Shown: piece by piece, positions 13,022-42,100 of the stretch
Layout of the letters: each line of letters opens with the position of its first letter
Numbering within the stretch: position 1 is the stretch's first letter
Translations under genes and position numbers: made by a program
Notes under the pieces: model-generated
The model's database searches: none
Told to the model about the DNA's origin: nothing
The model's input: the letters and a program-made list of their open reading frames with translations, nothing else
Source: Trissonchulus latispiculum
Taxonomy: Eukaryota; Nematoda; Enoplea; Enoplida; Ironidae
Direction: 5' to 3'
NCBI GenBank assembly: GCA_030248195.1
Contig: JASAND010020615.1
Coordinates: forward strand, 41,366-105,365
Length of the DNA stretch: 64,000 bases

Positions 13022-14482
13022 TGTTTAACATATGGCTGAGGCTTGGGCTTACCGTAGTCTCAGGCGCAGGGTTTTTTTTGGTCGCCGAACTTTAGGCCAA
13101 ATGGCCTCAACGACTCAAATTTTTTAGGCCATGAGCCAAAAAATTTAGGCCATCCAAATTTTGTTAATTTTTAGATTGTGCGTTATTGTACGCAGTGTTA
13201 CAATTACAGTTATCATGTATTCACGCGTTATATATTCAAAAATCGCTGTTTAACAACAAAAATCGCCATCGTCACTGTTTAACAGACCAGAAAAACTACG
13301 ATTTTACCTTAAAATTGCAGAAACAAAACCTTGTTAGCATAGACATAATAGTGCACGACAGTATTAATGAATTAATGAATTTTTATTGTAAATTAAAACA
13401 GGTAGGAGCATACGAGTATATATAGAGAACCAAAGAAAGAAAAAATTAAACAATTAATTAATTAATTAAATTAACAGAAATAAAGTTAAACTACATCTTA
13501 AATAGCATTTCTTCGATGAAATCTTTATAATAGTAAATGAAATTATATATATATAACTAGAATGTGTATTTATAAGTGCAAATAGACAATGTACTGGCAG
13601 CTGGCGCAGCCCAGAAATACAAGTGAAAATGTATAAATTCGCGCCGAAGGCGCGAAAAATATTTTAGAAAATTGCTGTTTTTACTTAAAAATCAACAAAA
13701 TTTAACTGGGTTTTCGTCGAAAAATTTAGGCCAAATGGCCTCAACGGCCAAAATTTTTTAGGCCATTGACTCATATGTAAATTTAGGCCATGGCCTAAGC
13801 TATGGCCTAAAAAACCTTGCTCAGGCGTAGGCTGAGGCTTAGGTTTAGGCTTAGGCTTCCTTTGGGGGGGCGGTTGGGGGCTATTTCCCTAGAAACTTCT
13901 TACCAACTTTAACTTTACCTCCTCCCAGAATTTTTGACATACCCTCCCCCAACTTTCGGCTACCCCCCGAACCCCCCCCCCCAGCGATTTTTGAACCCAA
14001 AACAGCTAAGTTTGGCCAAAAATAATAATTTTTTTGAAAAATTTTCTGGAATTTTGACTGAAAATCGCTTTTAAATGGTGCAAAAACGCTTATTTTGAAG
14101 AAAAAAGGCTAAATTATCGCAAATTTTGCATTTTTTGGCCATTAGAAATTTCTGAGGCCCGAATTCTGTGGGGTGGGGTACCCCCATCACATTCCTTGGG
14201 TCGACCACCAACCTTCTAAGATTTACCCAACCAGACCCAAAGTTCCAGGGAAACAATGCTCAGAGCTCTCTTGGGCTTAGGCTTACCAAGACACCCAAGG
14301 GGGATAAGAAACGCATTTTTATGAAATATATTTGATATTTCTGTGCTCAGCACGACGAGACGAGTTGATTGGTGTAAAAATTTTGCATTTTTGAAACTTT
14401 TGTTCGTCGACCTTTTCTTCATCTTTACATGTTAAAGGGCTCTAAGCCTGAGACTAAGCCTAAGCCTCAGTTATGTTAAACA
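13022..14482. mobile_element. TIR element with CTGAGGCTTNGGCTTA ends
   Basis: TGTTTAACATA followed by CTGAGGCTTGGGCTTA at the left matches, inverted, TAAGCCTAAGCCTCAG and TATGTTAAACA at the right. It contains the nested hAT-like element 13067-13819. No transposase frame is visible. Confidence 0.6.
13067..13819. mobile_element. hAT-like non-autonomous element, nested
   Basis: Ends CAGGGTTTTTTTTGG and CCTAAAAAACCTTG are imperfect inverted repeats. The 8-bp target duplication CTCAGGCG is perfect at 13059-13066 and 13820-13827. The interior carries repeated TTTAGGCCATGG-like phrases near both ends and a perfect GC hairpin (stem CGCGCC, triloop GAA) at 13640-13654 followed by an A-tract. Confidence 0.8.
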
Positions 14483-14491
14483 CTGATAGAT

Positions 14492-14493
<2 letters not shown>

Positions 14494-14562
<69 letters not shown>
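14494..14562. repeat. (TA)n microsatellite
   Basis: About 69 bp of TA dinucleotides immediately before the hairpin-capped element that starts at 14563. Confidence 0.95.
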
Positions 14563-14565
<3 letters not shown>

Positions 14566-16556
14566 TAGGGGTCGCGGCAGCGACCCCTATAATATGTGTG
14601 AAAAGTGGCTGGAGACAGTGTAAAATAAGCTGCGCAGAAGCTGCGCAGAAGCTGCGCGCGCAGATCCTGCGCAGATTTCATGCGCAAATTGTAGAGCACA
14701 TCGAGTTTAGTATGTCTGTGAAGTTTCAGCCCCGTATCACTTACCGTTAAAAAGTTGCGCCCCGGACCGGTTATGGCGGCGATGTTTTTTTTCCGTTTTC
14801 TCCTATTTGATGGTTGTATTGTACATAATGTTCGCCGCTTGCACGTGATCTGCAGCGGTGGGCCAACCTAAAGGGCTATGGGGTCTAGTAGTACCCTCTA
14901 AAGAATTTAAGAATCACAACTTTTTTTGCGCCGCAGCTGCGCCACAGCGCCGCAGTGGCGCCGCAAAGTCGGCTCATAGCGAAAAGTGACCATTTTTGTG
15001 GTCGTCGCTCAGGTCGAACGTTACGAGCTGGAGCTGATTTCTTTTTATATTCAGAAATTACATATATTGAACTAACTAACGGTCCAGGTTGCGTTTCTCT
15101 ATCACTTCCCTAGCGACCACAGTGGCCCGTCAAAGATGGCGAAAATTCGAAAAATGAAAAAACGAAATTTCTCGCCATCTATTTAACTTTGAAAGCTCAA
15201 ATATTGCATACAATGGTTTTCTGGCACGGGGAATCGATTCCCGCAGTCAGTTTTGCCGTTAGACCCACCCATCTTGCTGGGCTGGTTCCACTTTGCCGCC
15301 GGGAGGGTCAAGTCGGAAACCGCTTCCTGGAGGTCCATAGTAGGCTCTACCTGGCCTCTCAAAACTTTGTCTATAAGGGTTTTCTGGTGTGCCCAGCTCA
15401 TTCCCGGTATCCGTTTTGCCGTCCGACGTGTCAATATTGCTGGGCTGGTTCTACTTTGCCGTCTGGAGGGTCAAGTCGGAAACCGCTTCCTGGAGGTCCA
15501 TAGTAGGCTCTACCTGGCCTCTCAAAACTTTGTCTATAGGGGTTTTCTGGTGTGCCCAGCTCATTCCCGGTATCCGTTTTGCCGTCCGACGTGTCTATAT
15601 TGCTGGGCTGGTTCTACTTTGCCGTCTGGAGGGTCAAGTCGGAAACCGCTTCCTGGAGGTCCATAGTAGGCTCTACCTGGCCTCTCAAAACTTTGTCTAT
15701 AGGGGTTTTCTGGTGTGCCCAGCTCATTCCCGGTATTCGTTTTGACGTCCGACGTACCTATTTTGCTGGGCTGGTTCTACTTTGCCGTTTGAAGGGTCAG
15801 TCGGGTGGGAGGGTCAAATGGTCGAAAATAAAGTTTCTCAAAAGTGGTCAAATTTGGTATCAAATGAAAGCCCTAAGTGAGCTGAGCAACTTTTGTCATA
15901 GAACTGCGTACCCAAAGTGGCTGTAGAGTGCTGTGGTGGGGTGGGGTGGGGACTTAGGCGATTTTGGGTGAAAAATAAAATTTTTCAAAAGTGGTCAAAC
16001 TTGGTATCAAATGAAAGCCCTAAGTGAGCTGAGCAACTTTTGTCATAGAACTGCGTACCCAAAGTGGCTGTTGAGTGCTGTGGTGGGGTGGGGACTTAGG
16101 CGATTTTGGATGAAAAATAAAATTTTTCAAAAGTGGTCAAACTTGGTATCAAATGAAAGCCCTAAGTGAGCTGAGCAACTTTTGTCATAGAACTGCGTAC
16201 CCAAAGTGGCTGTAGAGTGCTGTGGTGGGGTGGAGTGGGAACTTAGGCGATTTTAGGTGAAAAATAAAATTTTTCAGAAGTGGTCAAATTTGGGATCAAA
16301 TGAAAGCCCTAAGTGAGCTGAGCAACTTTTGACATGGAACCATCCACCAATAGTTGCTGTGCCAAATAACGTCACGTGCCTATGAAACTTTTGTCTTTAC
16401 TTCTTCAACCGGAATTTAAAAGATATATATAAGTATTTATGTTTATTTATTATTTATTTAAAGGATATTTAAAGGATTGTATATATATACGACACAGCCA
16501 ACACACACATATTATCCTCTTTTGTGCGGAGCATTTTTGTTACTTGTATATATATA
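14563..16556 (+). mobile_element. Hairpin-capped tandem-array element, copy 1
   Basis: It starts TC directly after an A and carries a 9-bp stem AGGGGTCGC / GCGACCCCT with loop GGCA (14567-14588). Then come a block of repeated CTGCGCAG palindromes (about 14630-14680) and a conserved AT/GC-mixed segment with GCGGCGCC-like stretches. Next are three units of 163 bp (about 15240-15790) and four units of 142-147 bp (about 15800-16370, phrase TTGGTATCAAATGAAAG). It ends in GGAGCATTTTTGTTACTTG and a (TA)n run. No protein is encoded. The TC start after A, hairpin and internal arrays resemble non-autonomous Helitron/Helentron-type elements; that family assignment is inference. Confidence 0.7.
15200..16370. 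repeat. Two adjacent tandem arrays (163 bp x3; ~145 bp x4)
   Basis: The first array repeats GGTCAAGTCGGAAACCGCTT-containing units; open frames at 15253, 15389 and 15552 are the same frame shifted by one unit, so they are not genes. The second array repeats units starting at 15844, 15991, 16133 and 16280. Inverted versions of both arrays occur at 26100-27090 and 62030-63160. Confidence 0.9.
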
Positions 16557-16564
16557 TATACCCA

Positions 16565-17331
16565 CACTAGCGTAGCCAGAAAAAAATTTCGGGGGGGGGG
16601 GCAAGCCAAAATTTTTCAGATTTAACTGTGGCAGTTAAAAAGGGAACTGCAAGCATTTTATTACGTTAGCTTGTCTTTACGAGCTTCAAATTAGCAATTT
16701 TTAAGAGATAATAGGAAATAAAAAATGGACCCTTTGAATGATTTGCGCAACTGACACCAGTTGGGGGGTCTGGGGGGCGAAGCCCCCCAGAAGTTGAAGA
16801 ATTTTTTTTGCTGCCTGAAATGAATTTTTCTAAGCTCATTTTTTATCGTGTAGAATAATCAACAGCACATAGTTTGGTTTAAATAACAGAAAGCCTATTC
16901 TGAAATTTATCGGAAGGGAAGTGAATGAATGAACAAATGCTAACTTCTATATATAGCGTTACACGGTAGCCAAAAATGTTTTGGTATTTTCCAGAAAAAG
17001 TGTGTACATACTAACGCGTTTTTGAGCAGAACACGGTAAAAGGTACCATACTTTACTGCATTATACTAACTAAGATCAGGTTAACATTTGTGATTACGCA
17101 AATTGATGACATTTTAAAATTGAAGAAGAATAAATAATAATTCGCGCCGAAGGCGCGAAAAATTTTGGATTTTAGTTTTACATTGGTTTAATTTTCATCA
17201 ATTTCTAAGCTCAGCGCAGTCTACAGCTGCTTTCTGTGTCATAAAAATTTCCTGATAGCAAATTATTTCCAGGGGGGCAACCCAGTTTCGGGGGGGGCAT
17301 GCCCCCCTTGCCCCCCCTGGCTACGCGCCTG
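16565..17331. mobile_element. hAT-like non-autonomous element
   Basis: Ends CACTAGCGTAGCCAG and CTGGCTACGCGCCTG are imperfect inverted repeats. The target duplication TATACCCA is perfect at 16557-16564 and 17332-17339. It contains the CTGGGGGGC-GAA-GCCCCCCAG hairpin with AGAAGTTGAAGAATTTTT (about 16771-16808) and a CGCGCC-GAA-GGCGCG hairpin at 17143-17157. No transposase is encoded. Confidence 0.85.
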
Positions 17332-17452
17332 TATACCCATAAACTCAAGATTTGATTTTTCACTGTCTGAGATCCCACACCCCCTAGAGTGCCTCCCTTA
17401 ACCCATCGCGACCCTTTTAGCATAGTTAACAATTAACATATATGTATGTTAA

Positions 17453-17642
17453 GGTATGTTAAAGTTGAACTTTTTAAATCTCTCTTGTGGGCTTTTTCTA
17501 TTCTTTAGTCTCGGAGAGTGTACCTACAGTGTAGACTAAAAATTCTCGCGTTGCGTTTTTTTCCTAGGGAAGAATGGATCCAGCGTATTCGTGAGGTGGC
17601 GGCCAATCTTCAGGAGGAAGAGGCCGCCGCCGCGCACGGAAT
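17453..17642 (+). pseudogene. Truncated duplicate of AKT exon 4 with its splice acceptor
   Basis: These 190 bases match 19485-19673 with only a few differences. They comprise about 115 bases of intron, the acceptor TTTTTTTCCTAG, and the first 75 bases (25 codons) of AKT exon 4 starting at 17568. Identity stops at 17642, and the rest of the exon and its donor are missing. It lies upstream of the first AKT coding exon, so it cannot contribute in order. It still offers an intact acceptor and could act as a decoy. It is a recent partial duplication. Confidence 0.9.
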
Positions 17643-18185
17643 TTTAGACTACTTTAGATCCCCCACTTTTGGGTTGCCTCACTTCCCCACCCCTACTTTT
17701 CATCTGGGGTTTTTTACTGGGGGGGGTTGGGCCCCCCCACTTTTTTGGTTTCCCGGTCTCCCCCCCCCACTAGTTCCCCTCCCCACTTTTTTGGGCTTAC
17801 CCTAAGGTGCCCAGAAAATGCCAAATTTTTAGGATTTTTGGTCAGAATTTTCAAAATTTTTCCGGCGTCACCGGAAAGTTTTGGTCAAAAATCTTTTTTT
17901 TTGGTGCTAAAACTTAATTTTTGAGCACTTTTAAGTGTAGTTATAGCAGTACGTATATGTGGAAAACAGGCTATTTATACTGCATTTTTAGCATTTTTAG
18001 CCCATTTTATTTCCCCCGCTTTTGGACCTCCCCCTTCCACTAGTGAGGGGCGTCCCCACCCCTTCTCTTCCCCCCCCCCCCCCTTCACTTATTTTTGCCT
18101 CGAAAAACCCCAGCTTTTTTGCCTAGAAAAAGGCCCATATGGTTATATATGCAGAAAATATATATAATTCACGTGAACTTTTTAG
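17643..18185. other. C-rich and AT-rich sequence upstream of AKT exon 1
   Basis: C-runs (17690-17800, 18000-18080) alternate with AT-rich DNA resembling the repeat elements elsewhere. No promoter motif can be assigned. The first coding exon is preceded by a splice acceptor, so a 5' non-coding exon and the promoter lie farther upstream and were not found. Confidence 0.5.
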
Positions 18186-18186
18186 G

Positions 18187-34543
<16,357 letters not shown>

Positions 34544-35232
34544 GGACCACCAGTGGCGCACTGTAGTTTGTTGACTGTAACTTAATTGGCCCCCTGGACC
34601 CCCCACTCAATTTCTAACTTTCTCTCTCTCTCTCTTTCTGGTGGAGCAACCTTCCGTTCAGAGTTTTGACGCCTACCTGAATTGATAACCGAAAGGGATT
34701 ACTTTGCCAACATTCTCTGTTGTTTTTTGTCCTGTCGTGTCTTTTTTTGATTCTGTATGTACTTATGTATCATCATCCTATTGTTAATTTTTTGTTTTCT
34801 TTTAGTTTTGTTGTTTTTTCTTCTGCTGGACGTACTGTACGTACGTAGTGTGTATACGAAACGTACGTACGTATGTACTTAACACCACAACACTGTATAT
34901 TATTCATTCTTGTTTTTTTGTATCCTGTGTTCTTTTTGGCTCGTGCAAATCTTTGTTTCCCTTTGTGTCTTCATGTTGAATATTGTCCGTTTTGTCTTCA
35001 CTGTTAATTATTACTTATTCCGACAGAACTCTGTGTCGAATTATTTTTTAATAAGGGAAGGGGGGGGGGGTTGAGGCAGCCTCATCAAGTTGGGTGAACC
35101 TGTAACTGGTATGAAAATCAGTTGCTTTTCAAAAATCAAATGTAGGAATTGCTTTGTGAAATTTGACAATCGTGTCCAGAGCAAAATTTTATTCTCGCAG
35201 ACGCTTGAATTTTTCTATTAGTTTGACTTGAT
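34544..35232 (+). other. AKT: AKT 3' flank and probable 3' UTR
   Basis: T-rich sequence with CT repeats (34620-34638) and ACGT-rich stretches follows the stop. The polyadenylation site cannot be fixed; the first AATAAA I noticed is at 35889-35894, beyond a MITE-like palindrome. The 3' UTR limit is therefore open. Confidence 0.4.
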
Positions 35233-35413
35233 GTCATTATACACAAGTGTGCAAAATTGCAGCTTTGGATCTCTACGCATGCGTGAGATAAGCTAATTTA
35301 AACGAACTTCAAAGGAACCGACACGGCGGCACTTTTGAAGTTCGTTTAAATTAGCTTATCTTTCGCATGCGTAATGATCCAAAGCTGCAATTTTGTACAC
35401 TTGTGTATAATGA
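35233..35413. repeat. Palindromic MITE-like inverted repeat
   Basis: Arms of about 80 bp (for example AGCTAATTTAAACGAACTTC / GAAGTTCGTTTAAATTAGCT) surround a spacer of about 20 bp. No coding capacity. Confidence 0.85.
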
Positions 35414-36982
35414 TGAGACGCATAATGTAGCACAGTGGCTTGAGTTAATTCAGCACACAGCTTTCGCTAGCCTGGATTAAACCCTCCAAAAGTGTCCAAA
35501 CAGCCCATTTTTGGGGTTTAAAGAGGGATAACTTTCACAAACAGCATTTTTGAGCGATGGCCCAATTATAACTTTTACTCAGCGTGATGAGAGCTTTCAA
35601 ATGAGCCAAAGTTTGTAGCGATTGGAGCAACTTTTATTTTTCGGGATAAGGGCCCGCTGGAACCACGTGCCGCCCCAAATCCGCATAATTGATACATATT
35701 CGTGTTCTCCTGAACGAGACCTTTCATTTGATACCAAACTCGACTACTTTTCGTGTATTTTTCCTTTCCTACAGTTTCTAAAATTTCTGAAATTTGAAAT
35801 TCTAAAATTTTAGAATTTTTTAAAATTTTTGAAATCTCTGATTTCTGAGCTTTCAGATAATATATACATTGTCATACTTAACTTGAATAATAAACTCCAC
35901 AAAATTCACTCTTTTGGTCCAGTTTAGGTTTGCTAGACTATAGTTCAATTCTAGAACACCCATTAAGACTTGCTCTTTTCGTCTGAATTGGCGGGGCTTG
36001 CTACGAATTCTAAGTACTTACTTAACATTTTTTGGCTTTTAGGTTGTTTTGTGGGTTGGACTTGCGTTGTGGTCATTATTTTGTAATTGTTATTTAGTCG
36101 TAATTCTTTTGTTATCAATTGCTCATTTTGTTAACGTACATATTCTAATATCATCAATACACTAGGTCGCATGTAATGTGTTGGTTAAAGTGAATTAGTG
36201 TGGTGAGTATATGTTATTTCCCCCCGCTTTCTGTAAATGCATGTAAAATGTATAGTTTATGATGATGCGTTTATGCCTATTTAAGGAGTTGGCTTTTTCT
36301 GCACCAAAATTTCTGGGGGTAGTGGGAAAGGGCGGGGTCTCTGTGGAACCCCATCAAGTCATTTTCGGGGCACGTCCATCAAAGTTTATTGTAACTGCTG
36401 TTATTGCTATTAACAATTGGTTTATATCAAGTAAATCCCTTGAAATCGTGCCCTGAAGGAGGGGTGATTCTGAAATCCCGAATAGGGGCTTAGGTTACCC
36501 AAGTCTGGAGGGGAGGGGGAGGGTACGAGTTCGTCTTGTCCTCCCCCCCCCTCTTTGTGCAGCAAATATCTAGCAATAAGGAGAATACTAAACTGTTTTT
36601 GTGGAAGAACAGATTCAATACCGGCTCTTTGTAAGTGTTTAATTGACTTTTTACCGTCCGAACTCTCACCGTACTGACCGGGTGAGTGTTTGTATTAAAA
36701 TTTACCACTGCCTGGCTACTTTTGTATGCAGGTTGTTTATCCCGGTATATACTTCATGATTTGATCAAATTCCTCGCCCGCGTGCCGGCTGTAGAATGCT
36801 GCATACGTTGACTATTTGGTTGCATAACAGTAGGTGAAACTGTCTAGTATGTATATATAATTTGCTTTCTACAAAAATATTTGATTACGTATGTATACAA
36901 TCTGGGGAACTAACTTCACCTGCTGCGAATGACAGGGGCTTCATTGCTTGTGTGCGTTAGATATATATATACGTATATATAC

Positions 36983-37025
<43 letters not shown>

Positions 37026-38883
37026 TTTGTGTAAATTGGCTTGTTTACGCTTTTCATATGCAAAACAGCATTTTGGAGGAACTACGTATAAGCTATCTTC
37101 AGATTACATAAAAATGTGTACATAGAGGGGTGAACGTCCATTATATATTTGAAGTATTTGCCGCTCCTATCCTATTGCGTATAATTTGTTTGTTTGTCGG
37201 AAACCATGAAAGCTGCTAGCATCATGTACATACGTATACATATATACCTTACGTAATAAAATATGACGAAACGCATTTTGTTTACGATGAAAGCTGAGCA
37301 GAAAGCTTAGCTATCGGTTATATATATAAAGAAGTAGTTGTGCTAATATATACGAATTTGAATGTGTGAAATTGTGCGAAAATAAAAATATTTTTCAGTT
37401 GCTATTATTGCCATGGTATAGTTTGTAAACACAGCATTTTAGGGGGTCCAAGTTTTTTCTTTGTTTTTTTGCTAGCCAGCGCATTCCGCGCTGAAAAATT
37501 TGTTCCTCTGCATGTGTGCGTGCATATTATTTTCTGTTTTTTTCTGCATTCATTTTTGTGTTTTGGGTTTTATTTTTAAGAAAGTGTTTACAGCCGCAGA
37601 AAATTTCAGTATTTCAGATGGTTATATACGTATATACATATATATACATGCGTACGTAAAAACCCATTTTGTCGGCAGGCGCGTTTTTGCAACCTGTTAT
37701 TATAAATAAATGCGTATAGACGTCATCATGTGCTGTGAATGTCGGTAAACATATTTTGACGTTTATGATTTGCGTTTAACTGAGTATATATATATCGGTC
37801 GGTAGCCAAGTTTGGATTCTATTGCTTAGCTATAGTAAAATGCGGGAGGTTGTTTTCTTACCTACCTAAGGTGTCGGGACGTATGTTGCAATAGCGGAAT
37901 GAAGAAAATCCCTAAATTTTTCTCTGCTTTTCTTTATACGATTATTTTCAGCACTTTTAATCTGACTCATAATCTGACTTGCTATTAAAAACATGCTATT
38001 TTCTGCAGTTATTTTCGCAGTAAACGATTTATTGTAGATAACTTAGTTCAAAAACGATTACGTCATTTGAGTGTCTAGTTAGCACTGATAAAATTTGAGC
38101 ATATACAGAATTGTAATGGCCACCATACGTGTGCTTGGGGGGTCACCCTCCCACCAGACCTGGACTTCACACCTCCCCAGACCAGAGGGGTCCATCAGGC
38201 CCCCCAGAATCCGGGTTTTTTCGGTTTTTATTTTTTCGGTTTTTAGGCAAAAACCGGAAAAATCCGGTTTATCCGGCGGCCTTCTGCGGCCGGTTCACCC
38301 CCCCCCAGAACTTTCCCTCCTGCAGATGTCTGATGGACACTGTACCCGGTTCATAATGTATATACGTACTTTGTAGACATTAACGAAATTGAAGATTTTC
38401 TGAAAATGACCCGAAACCTGGACCCCCTTCCTTAAACTGTTTTAATTGAGCTAACTAGCTAGGTATTGATGTTGTTAATTGTTGTTTCTGTTTTGTTCCT
38501 GTTTTTGTTATACTATATTGGTCCTGTTCTGTTTTCAGTATATACCCGGTTTTGGCACTCCTCTGTCGCCGTCGCAGTTTTTGTAATTTTTGTAAAATTG
38601 TCATTTTGTTTTGGGAGGAAGGAAATAATAGTGTGTGATTTAAGTTGGTGATGCGCATTACTGTCGACTGGTTTAGTGATAAATGTGTACATAACATTGT
38701 GTCTGTCGTCGTTTTTTTGTGTTTATTTTATATGTATGGTCTAATATATGTATACATATTTGCGTAGTGTTACAATTCAGATTGACGTTAAAGTTTTTAA
38801 GAGAACATTTGGTTTAATATTTTAATCTATTGTCTTTGTGTCAAAATTCCCCTAAGCAAAATGGGTCAACTTCAACAGCATAT
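35414..38883. other. Intergenic, no gene recognised
   Basis: AT-rich, with (TA)n runs at about 36960-37023. Short open frames lack domains and conserved composition. C-rich repeat-like sequence is at 38140-38310 and includes near-repeats of AAAACCGGAAAAATCCGG type. Confidence 0.5.
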
Positions 38884-39143
38884 ATAACTGCTGACGACCG
38901 ACACAACCTTAGAGCTTAAGTCGCGTATCGTGGGAAAACTGATGACGTGCTCTTTCCAATGCTGTAGGCACTTGTCAAAGTTGAGCTAAAATAGGCCGAA
39001 ACGGCAATTTTTGGCAAATTTATCAAAATAAATTTTATAGCGACAAGCTACAGCAAAATGGCTTATAGCACTGGAAAGAGCACGCCCTCAGCTTTGCAAC
39101 AATGTGAGGCTTAAGCTCTAAGGGTGAGCCAGTCGTCAGCAGC
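38884..39143. repeat. Imperfect inverted repeat
   Basis: The left part (CTGCTGACGACCGACACAAC, CTTAGAGCTTAAG, GACGTGCTCTTTCCA) and right part (TGGAAAGAGCACG, CTTAAGCTCTAAGG, GTCGTCAGCAG) are reverse complements with mismatches. It fits an ageing foldback element. Confidence 0.7.
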
Positions 39144-42100
39144 ATGCTATTGAAATTGACTAATTTATGATACTTGTCTTTTGTGCAGTAAGATTCGATT
39201 TAGTGCTATCCTTTCTTCTTTGAAACAATGTTTTAGTTTTAAAAATAATTATGCTGTTAAGTTTTAAAGTCCATATTTAATATTCCTATTTAGGCTTAAT
39301 TCTAACAGTTTGTCGACCATTTCTAGGTGTTTTGAGTAGACTGCTGCTGTTTGAAGATGTCTAACTTTTGGTGTTCAATTGTTTTTTTTGAATAATAAAT
39401 GAAACTGTCTTTGCTTTATTTTTTAAGCGACAGTAGAACAACATTAGGCCGATAAAATAGATTTCATAGTATACAGCTAATTAGTAGTGTAGTACCATCT
39501 CTGTAAAACATATTGCTTGTCCAGAGGGGAGTTGTGTCCATGACTCGAAGCAGGTCTTCTGGCCCGTTCAGGCACGGTCGGGCTCAGGCCTGATCGAATT
39601 TGTCTAACATTTTTCAAATTTTTTCTATATTTTCATATTTTAACTCGAAAGTCGAATTTAAGCTTGCAGGAGCCAAATTGTAGTCCTTAGCAGCACTAGC
39701 TTTTGTGTGTCACTGTTTTTGTATGTTGTTGGGCTGACCGGTCCTTGAAACCGCTCTCAGACCGAATTTTTTTGATTCAGCACGACGGATCCGGGAAATT
39801 TCTTCACAACTAAAATTATCACAGTCTATAAAATTTCTTCATAAAGGGATAATAGGTTTGATACGTAATGCATCTCCCTGACATGGAAAAAACATTTTTG
39901 CAGCTTATGCTTGTTTGGCACTCTAGACAGATTTCCGATTTTAGCAGGAAAGTGTGAGCCAGCAGTCCAGAATTCAGAAGGGATAAAAAGGCGGAAACTT
40001 TTTTAGTCAAACGATTCTAGTTCCCTGCTCTGTCTTGTATCCGTAAACATGTTTACGAACTATAGTTAATCTGTTTTGATGTGTCCCGCCATACTTAGAA
40101 GACATTCATATGTAGTTTGAGCGTTATCTGTAAAAAACAGGCAGAAGGCCCCCCCCCGTCCAAAATAGGCATAATCTTGGAAAACAACTTCTCCTTTAGT
40201 CCTGTAGGATTTCCGTAGCCTGTCTATGAAAGGTTTCATACTGGTTGTTTGGAAAACAGGTTTTTGCGTGGGTTTGGGTTTTGGCAAAGACTTGGGATTG
40301 AATGAAATTTTCCCCTCCATATAAGCAGGGGAGGGATGGCTGTAGCTATTATATTTATATGTTAATTTCCCCTAGGCTAGATTAGAGTCCAGGGCAGGAC
40401 ACAGTTATATAAGATAATGTTTGAACAAAACAAGCTTAATCATAAAGGAGGCAAATCCCTGAGAACGGGGGACGGAGTAGAAATGAATGAAATTATACGA
40501 CTGAATTAATTTCTTTTTTTTCCATTTTTCAGTGACTGTCTGCCGGAGTAAATTGAACTGCAAAAACGTAGAAAACAAACACCTATACCTACAGCTTCTC
40601 TTTTTCAGTGTCTGTTGTAAATGAACTGAATGAACGAAAACAGAAATCAAACGTTCTAGCTAAGGCCTGTTTGTTATCAGGGTTTTTCTTGGCCAAATTT
40701 CTGGAGGGGAAGGCCAGGTCTGAGGAAGGAATCTGTTTTGGGGAAAGCAAGTTTTTTCGAAAAATGGCACAAATTCTGGGGGTGGGTCCGATTTTGGTCC
40801 CCGTCTAGTGTTTTAGGCCGGCCGGGGTTTCACGAGCCGGCCGCCGGCCGTACGATCGCCGGCCGGCGGCCGGTGAGCCCGTAGGCGGGCAGGTGGTGGT
40901 GATATTGCAGTTCAAATCCCTACAATTTAGTATTTAATTTACGTCACTGTACCTCTCTGAGGGTCTCGAAGTCGTGTAGACATAGGTTGACAATGACAAA
41001 GCACAAAGCACAATACATCAAATTAAAGCTTCTATCTGCGGCTATTTATTGCTGTACAAATGAAAATGGTACGCCAAGTAGCTAGCAAGTAACGGTGCTT
41101 GAAAGATGATCAAGCTCATCCGACTGTTATTTACTTCAAACTTTAACCCGCTCTAACTTTCTCATAATGCTTTGTAGAGACTTGGTGCAAGAAGATAAAA
41201 TGTGCAGGACATCGAGAGCTTCAATTTGATTTACAATTTGGCTATATTTGAAAAATTTGAAAATTTGCCATTTTTTGACTGTAGGCCTCCGGCATCCGAA
41301 CTGAGGCATGCATCCACGGTTTAACACCAGCAATTGCAGTGAAACGTAGCAAATATCTTCCTTTCATACGTGCAAATTGGCACATCAAATTTGGTTGGAA
41401 TATCTCTGGTTTCACCCGACTTATGGACCATTATATTCAAAAATTTCAGAAAATTACGTATTTTGAGGCAAAACAGCAACGCGGTAACCAAAAGTATGAT
41501 CTACTCCCAAGCAGTAGCAGGGATTGTGCGTATGCAAATTGAATTTGTGCACTCTATTTGTGCACTGTGTTAATATCTATACTCGAAATTTGTGCAGTGA
41601 ATGGTTAGTTCAGGGCATGACGAAACATATCTTCGGTGGCATTTTTGTAAGTCAGAATTGTGCGAAAACCGACTTTGTCCAACTTTGAAAATTTCTACAA
41701 AATCGCTGAGCTGACGCAAAAAAGCCTCATATAGATATTAATACGCTACCTAGTTCAGATTAACATTTTGGCAAGTTATAGCTCATTTGCTCTTACACAG
41801 CGCTCAAATATTTGGTTACCGCGAAATTTTCCTAACTTTTTCGTTTTCCTAACTATGTTTAACTTTTGGAGGACTATTGTGAATGATAGGGAAAGTTTTG
41901 CAACAAATGCAACTGTCTTGTTTTGGGGACCCATGGGGTGTACAAAATAAGTGAAAATGAGAAAAATCGAAGATGGTCGAAAATTGGCGACCCCCTCCCC
42001 TTAAAACCTCTAAATAGCTGTCTAGTATTTTATGGACCAGAATTCTAAAACTAAAGCAGCCTAAACTTGCTTGAAACGAAGTGAAGGAGTGAGTAAATAA

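Noticed and set aside
15189..15926. Overlapping plus-strand frames of 104-137 codons with Cys/Leu-rich sequence
   Set aside because: They are one frame repeated in 163-bp tandem units and recur inverted at 26692-27057 and 62636-62959; they reflect array structure, not a gene.
17518..17805. 95-codon frame carrying AKT exon 4 sequence as a separate gene
   Set aside because: Only the first 25 exon codons are AKT; the rest reads through C-rich repeat sequence with no donor.
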